From Prosthecobacter sp. (lineage in GTDB: Bacteria > Verrucomicrobiota > Verrucomicrobiia > Verrucomicrobiales > Verrucomicrobiaceae), in contig JAOZVT010001021.1 in assembly GCA_025869455.1 (NCBI GenBank), positions 1 through 34,624 on the forward strand: a DNA stretch of 34,624 nt, in the 5' to 3' direction. The notes below the pieces were generated by a model. It searched no databases and was not told the DNA's origin. It saw only the letters and a list, made by a program, of their open reading frames with translations. Below are positions 23,962-31,850 of the stretch, piece after piece. The translations under genes were made by a program, and so were the position numbers. The first letter of the stretch is position 1. Every line of letters starts with the position of its first letter.

Positions 23962-25362
23962 ATGAAGCATCTGCTATTCAGCCTTCTGTGCCTGCCTTTG
24001 CTTCTGAAAGCCGAGAACCCGCCTAACGTCATTTTCGTTCTGGTGGATAATCTGGGCAACGGAGACGTGAAGTGCTTCAACCCGCAGACATTGCACCGCA
24101 CGCCGCATCTGGATCAAATGGCAGTAGAAGGCACGCGCTTCACCAGTTACTATTCTGCCAGTGGCGTGTGCACACCGAGTCGAGCCGCTTTGATGACCGG
24201 TTGCTACCCTTACCGTGTGGACATGCACGTGAGTGACAAAGGAGGTCTGGTCTTGCAACCCGTGGCCGCTAAAGGGCTAAACCCGAAAGAAACCACCGTC
24301 GCCGAAGTGATGAAGACGGCGGGTTATACCACAGCCATCATTGGCAAATGGCACCTGGGGGATCAGCCGGAATTTTTGCCAACCCGCCAGGGTTTCGATT
24401 CGTTCTTTGGCATTCCTTACAGTGACGACATGGTCAAAGAACTCCGACCCGATGAATGGCCAGAGCTGCCACTCATGCGGGATGAGAAAGTCATCGAAGC
24501 ACCCGTGGATCGCGACAACCTAACCAAACGTTACACTGAAGAGGCCGTAAAATTCATCACCGCCCATCAGGACAAGCCTTTCTTCCTTTACCTGCCTCAT
24601 GCCATGCCGGGTAGCACCAAAGATCCATACGCCAGCCCCGCCTTCAAAGACAAATCAGCCAATGGCCATTGGGGAGATAGCATTGAGGAATTGGATTGGT
24701 CCATGGGTGAGATCCTGAGCACTCTCAAAAAGCTTCATTTGGATGAGAAAACTCTGGTCATCTGGACCTCTGACAACGGAGCCCCCAATCGAAAGCCACC
24801 ACAAGGCAGCAATGCCCCCTATGAAGGTTGGGGCTACAATACCAGCGAAGGAGCCATGCGTGTGCCCTGCATCGCCCGCTGGCCGGGTCATGTTCAGGCG
24901 GGGCGCGAGTGTCGCGAGCTATGCAGCATGATGGATATTCTGCCCACTTTGGCCACTATGACGGGTGTAAAGAAACCCACACACACCATTGATGGACACG
25001 ATATAACAACCCTCTTGTTAGGCCAATCTGGAGCCACATCGCCCAGCGATGCGTCGGGATTTTTCTACTACTTCGGCGATCAACTCCAGGCCGTGCGCAG
25101 CGGTCCGTGGAAACTCTATCTGCCACTAGAGGCCAAAAGAATGGGAGGCGCGAAGAAGCAAGCTTCACCCATGCAACTCTTCAATGTTCGAGACGATGAG
25201 AGTGAAAAAGAAGAAGTTTCAAACGCACATCCCAGGATTGTCGAACGCCTCATGAAACTGGCAGACGAAGCCCGCGAAGAATTGGGAGACGCAGATCGAA
25301 TTGGCAAAGGGCATCGCGAAGCTGGCCATGTGGATCAACCAACGGCACGAGTCAAACTTTGA
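23962..25362 (+). CDS. Secreted formylglycine-dependent sulfatase (arylsulfatase A-like)
   Basis: The 466-residue protein has a signal peptide (1-17, L-L-L-K-A-E). The S1 sulfatase core starts with V-I-F-V-L-V-D-N-L-G (Asp-Asn in the first metal motif), then C-T-P-S-R-A-A-L-M-T-G (70-80) with the formylglycine Cys at 70. I-G-K-W-H-L-G gives K129 and H131, and W-T-S-D-N-G-A-P-N is the second metal site. It lies 11 bp after the MFS gene, so the pair is an operon. The other sulfatase (8508-9995) differs in signature (C-M-P-A-R) and partner gene, so the two likely act on different substrates. Confidence 0.93.
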   Translation: MKHLLFSLLCLPLLLKAENPPNVIFVLVDNLGNGDVKCFNPQTLHRTPHLDQMAVEGTRFTSYYSASGVCTPSRAALMTGCYPYRVDMHVSDKGGLVLQPVAAKGLNPKETTVAEVMKTAGYTTAIIGKWHLGDQPEFLPTRQGFDSFFGIPYSDDMVKELRPDEWPELPLMRDEKVIEAPVDRDNLTKRYTEEAVKFITAHQDKPFFLYLPHAMPGSTKDPYASPAFKDKSANGHWGDSIEELDWSMGEILSTLKKLHLDEKTLVIWTSDNGAPNRKPPQGSNAPYEGWGYNTSEGAMRVPCIARWPGHVQAGRECRELCSMMDILPTLATMTGVKKPTHTIDGHDITTLLLGQSGATSPSDASGFFYYFGDQLQAVRSGPWKLYLPLEAKRMGGAKKQASPMQLFNVRDDESEKEEVSNAHPRIVERLMKLADEAREELGDADRIGKGHREAGHVDQPTARVKL

Positions 25363-25656
25363 GGAATGCAGAGTTACACCTGCACCCTCCGCCATACTAA
25401 ACGGCCTTATACGATTTAGCCACAGGGACTGGTGTTATAGGAAGGAGTCGGGAGCACGGGAGCACGGGAACCTAGAAGGCGAGGGCGCGTGCGCTCCCCG
25501 TTCTTTCCCCCCGTCAAGCAAGGACTTGAGGAAGCGGCGCACCTGCGCCCTCGCAGGTCGTCTGAGGTGACCTCGCTTCAGGTCTTGGTCTAGGATCTCG
25601 ATGAGGTGATGACTGAACGCTTCCCTGGTTACGACTGTCCGTCTGGTTATATCGTA
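25363..25656. other. 294-bp spacer with nested short repeats
   Basis: This lies between the convergent ends of the sulfatase (plus) and MMPL (minus) genes. It contains a short tandem repeat of CGGGAGCA (from 25449, just over two copies). GCGAGGGCGC (25479-25488) is the exact reverse complement of GCGCCCTCGC (25545-25554). Part of the second arm also forms a tight hairpin: ACCTGCG (25541-25547), loop CCCT, CGCAGGT (25552-25558). A palindrome GAGGT-G-ACCTC follows (25564-25574). These could end transcription from both sides or be a dispersed REP-like element. No open frame here looks like a gene. Confidence 0.6.
25541..25558. terminator. Candidate bidirectional terminator hairpin (7-bp stem)
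   Basis: ACCTGCG and CGCAGGT pair perfectly around a CCCT tetraloop, in the gap between two convergent genes. There is no clear T-run on either side, so a terminator role is inferred mainly from position. Confidence 0.35.
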
Positions 25657-28056
25657 TTACTTTGCCCGCAACCAGGCGCGCCAGTGAGGCAGCAACCAGA
25701 GGACGATGAGCATGATCCAAAGGGTCCCCACACAACAAGCCAGCCCCAGACTGGAGATGCCGCGATTCCCTGCAAAGAATAGGCTGGAGAAGCCAATGAC
25801 CGTGGTCATGCCAGAGAAGAACACTGCTTTACCCGTGGTGGCCTGAACATGCCGTATATCATTATGGGTTCGTTTCAGTGAGAGCAACAGATGGATGCCA
25901 TAGTCGATGCCCGTGCCAAGCAAAAGCGGTATGGAGGCAAGGCTGGCGAGATTCCAACTCAAGCCTAAAACGCTCATGGTGGCAGCCAAGGCCCCTAACC
26001 CGCCCCCCAAAAGCAGCACGGATAGCAGCACATCCTTCACATTGCGGAAAGTGATCAGCAATGTGATGCAGATGATGCCAACGATCGGGAACAGTTGCTG
26101 ATTGAGATCCTTTTCTACCAGTGTTGACAAGGCCCCGCCCAGAGTCTCCCACCCAGCCACCCAAGCGCCCGTATCTGGAGTAAATAGTTTTTGAACTTCG
26201 GCGAGTTTCGCACGATCTGGCAGTCCAGGCTTACCCGCCAGACTGATGGAAGAAAGCGCTACGCCTTCACCTGCTTTCATGTCAGCATTGGTCGCACGAT
26301 CCCCTGTGGCCAACAGTCGGCCGATCACCGGCCCAGCAGCGGAGGTGGCTTCATCTTGCGGCCAAGGGCCAGAGAGCGCAGGCCGCCAAACATTACAAAC
26401 TCCACGCAGCAATCCCACAGCAGCCTCAGCAAAACCCGCTTCATCCACCGCTTTTTCCAGCCGCGGCTGCTCTGCCAAAAGCCATTCAATGAACTCTTTG
26501 TTAGCCACTTGAGCCGCAGGATCTCCAATCAACAACGTAGGCACCGCATGACGTATCAGCGTACCTTTTTTCACAGCCTCATCCAGCTTCACGCTCAAAG
26601 CTTGAGCACGCGCGCGCAGCTCATTCGCAGGCCCTGTGATCAAGACCGGCAGGCTGGCTTCGTCTTGCTGTCCCAGCCGCTCTTGCATCCATTGCAAAGT
26701 GGCCATTGCTTCACTGTTGGTGGGGCGCAGTGCCTCAGCATTGGTCTGAAACTTGGGTAAGCCTAAGGTGGCAAAAATAGCCGCCATGCTCCCAAACAAA
26801 ATCACGGTCCCTAGGATGGCCAAGCCTGGGCGGGCGGGCTCGCCCATGGTTTCCACCACCGTATTCGGCGGCTGTTTCCCTGCTGTGAAACGGGGTGCCA
26901 GACCGAGCATGACACAGAAACCCACAATGACCCCCAAAGCGACCAGCAAGCCCAGTTCCGCAAGCCCTGGCAGCCCACTGAATAGGAGTGAGAGAAACAC
27001 CGTAGAGGTGGTGCAGGCCCCAGCGATGATGCCTGGAGCCGCCAGTTTGCGTAGGCCCATGGCATCCAGGTGCGGATGCTGCCGCGCCTCTTGAATGATG
27101 AGCACCGCATAATCCACAATGATGCCCAATACAATGGCCGCAAAACCCAAGCTCATGATGGACAGTTTACCCACTAACAGACCACCTGCCCCCATGGTGA
27201 GCACCATGCTCAGCATGAGCAGTCCCTGAATCCAGAGCAGAGGCTTGAGCCGCTTGAACATGATCCAAAATAGCAGCGCAATGAGCACCTCCGTGATGCC
27301 GATGGTGCTGGACATGTCCTTTTCAATACCAGCCCCGATTTCCGCCTGAAAAGCGGGTTCGCCTGTGTAGCGAAGGGTCAGTTTTTGATCCCCGCGCCAA
27401 TCGGCAATCTCGGCTTTGATTTGCTTCAGCCAAGCTTCGGCAGCCTTATAGTTACCAACTCCGGTGGCAGGCGTGACCAGCAAGAGTCGAAAGGTTCCAT
27501 CTTCTGAGACAAGGCCGAACATGGAACCTTCCAGCGCGCTCATGGCCGAGGCATCCAGACTATCCAGCAGGCCAAGGGGGTCATAAGAGGCGCGTTGCAC
27601 TTTTTCAGCATCCAATGTGGTTCCCACGGTTTGCAGGGACTGCTGGATTTTTGCCACGGCACCTGCGCCTTCTAGCCGAGCCCGAACGGCCTTCATCTGA
27701 GCCGGATCCGTATTCTGCAAAGCCCAGGCCATGAGTGCAGCCCCTGATTGCGCCTGCTGCTCGATCGGTTGCGCCCAGCGTACTTCTTTGACCAAGTCCG
27801 TACGTTTTTGCAGTCGCTCGGCCAGAGTCGTCATGGCATCCTCCGCAGCCATCTCGTCCTCAGCCTCCAGCGCGATGAGCAAGTCACTGCCGCCAGCAAA
27901 ACCATCCCGAAGCAGTTTCAGGGCACGAACTTCTGGCACTTCCTCAGGAAGCGTGGCCAGGATATCCGTCTCCAACTTTAGGCGAATGAGTCCTATAACG
28001 AAGAGGGGCAGGATCAGGAGGCCAATGAACCAGGGCTTAAAAAGGAGAGAACGCAT
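25657..28056 (-). CDS. RND/MMPL-superfamily exporter
   Basis: The 799-residue inner-membrane protein has the duplicated RND/MMPL layout. One helix lies at the N-terminus (5-24), a large periplasmic loop spans about 25-240, and a five-helix block follows (about 250-400, including G-F-A-A-I-V-L-G-I-I-V-D-Y-A-V-L-I). A seventh helix lies near 415 and a second periplasmic loop at about 435-640. A final helix block contains L-L-L-G-T-G-I-D-Y-G-I-H-L-L-L and ends near the C-terminus. The two G-I-x-x-D-Y-x-x-x-L/I motifs carry the Asp used in proton coupling. It resembles predicted exporters of lipids or lipid precursors (COG4258-like). No membrane-fusion partner is adjacent, as is usual for this group. 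The substrate is unknown. Confidence 0.9.
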   Translation of the reverse strand: MRSLLFKPWFIGLLILPLFVIGLIRLKLETDILATLPEEVPEVRALKLLRDGFAGGSDLLIALEAEDEMAAEDAMTTLAERLQKRTDLVKEVRWAQPIEQQAQSGAALMAWALQNTDPAQMKAVRARLEGAGAVAKIQQSLQTVGTTLDAEKVQRASYDPLGLLDSLDASAMSALEGSMFGLVSEDGTFRLLLVTPATGVGNYKAAEAWLKQIKAEIADWRGDQKLTLRYTGEPAFQAEIGAGIEKDMSSTIGITEVLIALLFWIMFKRLKPLLWIQGLLMLSMVLTMGAGGLLVGKLSIMSLGFAAIVLGIIVDYAVLIIQEARQHPHLDAMGLRKLAAPGIIAGACTTSTVFLSLLFSGLPGLAELGLLVALGVIVGFCVMLGLAPRFTAGKQPPNTVVETMGEPARPGLAILGTVILFGSMAAIFATLGLPKFQTNAEALRPTNSEAMATLQWMQERLGQQDEASLPVLITGPANELRARAQALSVKLDEAVKKGTLIRHAVPTLLIGDPAAQVANKEFIEWLLAEQPRLEKAVDEAGFAEAAVGLLRGVCNVWRPALSGPWPQDEATSAAGPVIGRLLATGDRATNADMKAGEGVALSSISLAGKPGLPDRAKLAEVQKLFTPDTGAWVAGWETLGGALSTLVEKDLNQQLFPIVGIICITLLITFRNVKDVLLSVLLLGGGLGALAATMSVLGLSWNLASLASIPLLLGTGIDYGIHLLLSLKRTHNDIRHVQATTGKAVFFSGMTTVIGFSSLFFAGNRGISSLGLACCVGTLWIMLIVLWLLPHWRAWLRAK

Positions 28057-28194
28057 GGAGGGAATACTATCAAAGGACCGCCCGCCTCATCTGAAAAGGA
28101 TGATTTTAAGGCAATGCGGAAAGGCGACACCCACTGAACAGCATCCACAACAACCTCTTTCGTAAGTTCCGAAGACGCATTACTCTGTGATTTC

Positions 28195-29091
28195 ATGGCA
28201 GACCTCGGCAGACTCAATCAACTCACGGTTCTTTACAGCACTCCACAGGGCATTTACCTCGGAGGGGGAGACCATGGGGAAATCTTGCTGCCGACTCGGT
28301 ACATTCCACGCGGCACCCAGTTGGATGACGTGCTGGAGGTCTTTGTCTATCGAGATTCCGAAGACCGCGTCATCGCCACCACTGAGCGGCCCCTGGTCAT
28401 GGTGGGCGAATCCGCCCCGCTAAAAGTGGTGAGTGTGAATCGCCGGGTCGGTGCCTTTTTGGACTGGGGCCTGCCCAAGGACCTGCTGCTCCCCTTTCGT
28501 CAGCAGGCTGAACCCGTGTTTGCTGGAGATACCGTGATCGTTCACGTGATGGTGGATGAAAAAACGGACCGCATCATTGCGACCACGAAAATCAACAAAC
28601 ACCTGGGCAAACAGACCGCTTTTTTCAAACCTGGGCAGCAGGTGGCGTTGGTGATCTTGGCGGAGACGCCACTGGGATACAATGCCATTGTCGAAGGCAC
28701 CCACCAGGGATTGCTCTATCACAGCAACGTCGGAGCCAAGTTGGAAGTGGGTCAAAAACTCAAGGGATTCGTGACCGCCATCCGCCCAGGAGGTAAATTG
28801 GACCTCAGCCTGGATGCCAAAGGTTACCAACGTGTCGCTCCCTTGACCGATCAAATTCTCACAGCGTTGCAGGCCAATGGCGGCAGCCTAGATTTCGATG
28901 ACGACAGCTCGCCTGAGTCCATTCGGCAGAACTTTGATTGCAGTAAAAAAGCCTTTAAGCAGGCCCTTGGCGCTCTTTTCCGCCAGCGCCGCCTTCGGTT
29001 CACCAATCCCGGCATCGCCTACGTGGATATCCGCGAAAGCACAGGGCAGGAATGGCGACCAGGAGAAACGGACGACGGGGCGAAGGCGTAA
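28195..29091 (+). CDS. CvfB/YitL-like S1 RNA-binding protein
   Basis: The 298-residue protein has the CvfB arrangement of S1-type OB folds and a C-terminal winged helix. An N-terminal OB-like part (about 5-65) contains G-E-I-L-L-P and V-L-E-V-F-V-Y. An S1 domain (about 72-132) reads G-A-F-L-D-W-G-L-P-K-D-L-L-L-P-F. A further OB domain (about 145-207) includes G-Y-N-A-I-V-E-G, then G-L-L-Y-H-S-N. The winged helix covers about 213-280 (F-K-Q-A-L-G-A-L-F-R-Q-R-R-L). CvfB-type proteins bind RNA and influence translation or virulence-gene expression in Firmicutes; here a general RNA-binding role is inferred. It is divergent from the MMPL gene, sharing a 138-bp promoter region. Confidence 0.88.
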   Translation: MADLGRLNQLTVLYSTPQGIYLGGGDHGEILLPTRYIPRGTQLDDVLEVFVYRDSEDRVIATTERPLVMVGESAPLKVVSVNRRVGAFLDWGLPKDLLLPFRQQAEPVFAGDTVIVHVMVDEKTDRIIATTKINKHLGKQTAFFKPGQQVALVILAETPLGYNAIVEGTHQGLLYHSNVGAKLEVGQKLKGFVTAIRPGGKLDLSLDAKGYQRVAPLTDQILTALQANGGSLDFDDDSSPESIRQNFDCSKKAFKQALGALFRQRRLRFTNPGIAYVDIRESTGQEWRPGETDDGAKA

Positions 29092-29156
29092 GCCCCACCC
29101 CAGCGCCCTAAAACTCCGCCTTTACCTGGGGCACAGTCCCCATTATAAACGCGTTC

Positions 29157-30254
29157 ATGCACGATCCTCGCGTTGACCAGCTAGCTCGCCAACTTGTCCG
29201 TTACTCCACCAAGGTAAAAAAAGGAGACTTCGTTTGGGTAGATTGTTTTGATGTCCCCAACTACGTAGCCCAGGCGATGGTCCGGGCCGTGGTGGATGCC
29301 AAAGCGCGCCCGATCGTGAAGCTGCATGACACCACCATCACGCGTGAACTCATGGTCCATGCGGATGAGGGGCAGTATGATGTCATTGCTGAAAGTGAAC
29401 TGGCGCTCATGAAGAAGATGGACTGCTACATCGCCGTGCGTGGTAGTCACAACATCACCGAGAACAGTGACGTGCCGCCGGATAAAATGAAGATGGTCAT
29501 GGCCAAGCTGCGTCCGCTGCAAAATGAGCGCGTGAACAATACGCGCTGGTGTGTCCTGCGCTGGCCTACAAGCGCCATGGCGCAGCAGGCAGGCATGAGC
29601 ACGCGGGCATTTGAAGACTTCTACTTCAAGGTCTGCCTCCTGGACTATGCCGCCCTGATTCCGGCCATGAATGCGCTGAAAAAGCTCATGGATAAGGCCA
29701 AGGAAGTTCACATCACAGGACCAGGGACGGACCTGCGTTTCAGCCTGAAGGGCCTCAAGTCCATCGTCTGTGGCGGTCGCCATAACATTCCTGATGGGGA
29801 GGTCTTCAGTGCGCCTGTAAAGGACAGTGTGGAAGGCGTGGTCACCTACAATGCACCGACCATTTACCAGGGCATCTCTTTTGATTCCGTGAAACTGGAG
29901 TTTTCCAAAGGCAAGATCGTGAACGCTACGGCCAACAACACCGAAGCGATCAATAAGATCTTCGATAGCGATGATGGCGCTCGCTTCATCGGTGAATTCG
30001 CCATCGGTTTTAACCGGGAGATCCGGGAGCCTATGCGGGACATCCTTTTTGATGAAAAGATTGCCGGGAGTTTCCATTTCACCCCAGGTCAGGCCTACGA
30101 AGGCGTGGCGGACAATGGCAACCGTAGCCAAGTGCATTGGGATCTCGTCTGCATCCAGCGGCCCGACTACGGTGGCGGTGAAATCCGTTTTGATGGAGAA
30201 TTGATCCGCAAGGACGGTCAATTTATTCTGCCAGAATTGAAGCCGCTGAATTAA
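29157..30254 (+). CDS. M29-family (thermophilic-type) metallo-aminopeptidase
   Basis: The 365-residue cytoplasmic exopeptidase matches family M29 (AmpS/AmpT/PepS), which removes N-terminal residues with a dinuclear metal centre. Candidate metal and catalytic residues are E215 (N-I-P-D-G-E-V), E280 (I-G-E-F-A-I-G), H307 in G-S-F-H-F, and H327 and D329 in V-H-W-D-L. The family length is 360-410 residues, so the protein is complete. It starts 65 bp after the CvfB-like gene on the same strand and could be cotranscribed. A 346-residue frame on the opposite strand (29181-30221) is a shadow with no family features. Confidence 0.92.
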   Translation: MHDPRVDQLARQLVRYSTKVKKGDFVWVDCFDVPNYVAQAMVRAVVDAKARPIVKLHDTTITRELMVHADEGQYDVIAESELALMKKMDCYIAVRGSHNITENSDVPPDKMKMVMAKLRPLQNERVNNTRWCVLRWPTSAMAQQAGMSTRAFEDFYFKVCLLDYAALIPAMNALKKLMDKAKEVHITGPGTDLRFSLKGLKSIVCGGRHNIPDGEVFSAPVKDSVEGVVTYNAPTIYQGISFDSVKLEFSKGKIVNATANNTEAINKIFDSDDGARFIGEFAIGFNREIREPMRDILFDEKIAGSFHFTPGQAYEGVADNGNRSQVHWDLVCIQRPDYGGGEIRFDGELIRKDGQFILPELKPLN

Positions 30255-30277
30255 GAAGACGCGCGGTTCTGCGATGC

Positions 30278-30295
30278 CGCGCCCGCCAGGGCGCG
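30278..30295 (+). terminator. Candidate GC-rich hairpin after the M29 gene
   Basis: CGCGCCC (30278-30284) and GGGCGCG (30289-30295) pair perfectly around GCCA, 24 bp after the aminopeptidase stop codon. There is no downstream T-run, so it may be a Rho-assisted pause site or just a dispersed repeat. Confidence 0.4.
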
Positions 30296-30362
30296 TAGCG
30301 GATGGTGCAGATCAAATCACATGCCTGCCCCAACTGCTAGCGCAGGCAGTGACGACAAGGCC

Positions 30363-30391
30363 AAAAGTTCAGTTGGAACCCCCAACTGAAC
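30363..30391 (-). terminator. Intrinsic terminator after the beta-CASP nuclease gene
   Basis: On the minus strand the stem GTTCAGTTGG (complement of 30382-30391), loop GGGTT and CCAACTGAAC (complement of 30367-30376) form a perfect 10-bp hairpin. It is followed by TTTT (complement of 30363-30366) and begins 3 bp after the stop codon. Position, stem and short T-run fit an intrinsic terminator. Confidence 0.7.
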
Positions 30392-30393
30392 GA

Positions 30394-31761
30394 CTACCAG
30401 AGTTCAATCGGCGTATGCGTGTCTGGACGGATGATTTCCGTGTCACGGAGTGTATCCGCAAAACGAGCGCTGAACCATGCCTGGGAAGGTTCCTCACCAT
30501 GGACCATGAGCAGCTTCTTCGGCTGCACCTTCTCCACGTATTCAGCGATTTGCTCGCGAGTGGCGTGGGCGCTGAGATCAAAGCTTTCGATCCGGGCCTG
30601 AAGTTCCACGGCTGGAAGATCAGGAGACAGTTTGACCTTTTCTCCAGCTTTGGCAACGCGCAGGCGATAGCCTGGGGATAGCGGGTCCGTGTAGCCGACA
30701 AAGGCGACCGCGTTGCGTGGATTATCAATGAACTTCGCCGCGAAGTGATTGGAGGTCGTGCCTTCCGTCATCATGCCACTGGAGAGGGCGTAGATGGTGC
30801 GTGGCTGGTAATCGATCTGTGGTCTGCCTGGGCCGCGTTTGCGGCGTGGAGCCACCAGCATGTCCACATCTTCCAGCAGACGGAAACCTGGATAACTCCG
30901 GCGTGTACGGTCTGAGTAGTGATCGTATAACACCGTCACTTTGGTCCCCAGTCCGCCAATGCGCAGGGGCATTTCAGGGATCAGACCTTCCTCATGCAGT
31001 TCATGCAGCATCAGCATCACCTCCTGCGTTTTGCCGAGGGCAAACACAGGGATAAGGACCGAACCGTTGGCGTCAAAAGTATCTCGGATGAGTGCGGCTA
31101 GGCGTTCTTTTTCGCCTTTGCGTGAATAGTCCGCCGGGCGCTCATATGTACCGCGTGTTGTTTCTACCACCAGCACATCAATGCCCTCCGTGGGGAAATC
31201 CGCAGCACGGGCGATGGTCTGATTTTCAAAATTCACATCACCGGTGTAAAACAGACTGTTGCCGTTTTGCCGTATCATGATGCCTGCTGACCCCATGATA
31301 TGCCCCGCATCATGGAAACTGGCCGTGAGATCGCCATTAGGCAGTTCAAAGGGGCGATCTAAATCACGGTAGATATACTGAGCGCGGTTTTCATCCAACT
31401 CGCGATGCGTGAAAAGTGGGTACTCATGGATGCTCAGCTCTTCCCGCTGAGAGGACATCACATTGACCGAATTATGCAGCATCGCACTGGTGATCTCACC
31501 CGTCGGTTCCGTCATGAAAACGGGGGTCTTCGGTTGTTTCCGCATCAGCACAGGCAGGGCACCAATGTGATCATGATGCGCATGAGTGATCAAGATGGAG
31601 TCTGCGCTGTCATGTGGCAGAGGACCAAAGTCAGGCAAAGCATCAAAACCAACCTCTTTCGGATGCATTCCAGCATCTAGAACGACGCGATTATCACCAG
31701 ACTCGAGGAGGTAGCAGTTGGCCCCGATCTCGCGGCGGCGGGTAAGATTACGGAAACGCAT
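30394..31761 (-). CDS. Beta-CASP metallo-beta-lactamase nuclease (RNA-processing exonuclease type)
   Basis: The 455-residue protein has the metallo-beta-lactamase signature H-A-H-H-D-H (60-65), with H154 (D-A-G-H-I-M-G-S-A) and D175 (T-G-D) completing the two-metal site. A beta-CASP domain follows: D-V-L-V-V-E-T-T, then G-S-V-L-I-P-V-F-A-L-G-K-T-Q-E and S-S-G-M-M-T-E-G. C-terminal motifs F-D-L-S-A-H-A and M-V-H-G-E-E correspond to beta-CASP motifs B and C. Relatives (CPSF73/YSH1-like, RNase J-like) process RNA ends. It ends in a clear terminator and stands alone between the M29 gene (opposite strand) and the CHASE2 gene. It has no KH domain. Confidence 0.93.
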   Translation of the reverse strand: MRFRNLTRRREIGANCYLLESGDNRVVLDAGMHPKEVGFDALPDFGPLPHDSADSILITHAHHDHIGALPVLMRKQPKTPVFMTEPTGEITSAMLHNSVNVMSSQREELSIHEYPLFTHRELDENRAQYIYRDLDRPFELPNGDLTASFHDAGHIMGSAGIMIRQNGNSLFYTGDVNFENQTIARAADFPTEGIDVLVVETTRGTYERPADYSRKGEKERLAALIRDTFDANGSVLIPVFALGKTQEVMLMLHELHEEGLIPEMPLRIGGLGTKVTVLYDHYSDRTRRSYPGFRLLEDVDMLVAPRRKRGPGRPQIDYQPRTIYALSSGMMTEGTTSNHFAAKFIDNPRNAVAFVGYTDPLSPGYRLRVAKAGEKVKLSPDLPAVELQARIESFDLSAHATREQIAEYVEKVQPKKLLMVHGEEPSQAWFSARFADTLRDTEIIRPDTHTPIELW

Positions 31762-31850
31762 GTGTTCGTTTGAAAAGTAGCAGAAGAAAACGTGAAGCTA
31801 GGGGCATGTGACGAAACTGCAAGCACTGAGACAACGAGCCTAGGTTTGCC

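Noticed and set aside
29181..30221. 346-residue open frame antisense to the M29 aminopeptidase gene
   Set aside because: It mirrors the M29 coding frame along nearly its full length, has no domain motifs, and the sense strand has a complete catalytic site. It is an antisense shadow.
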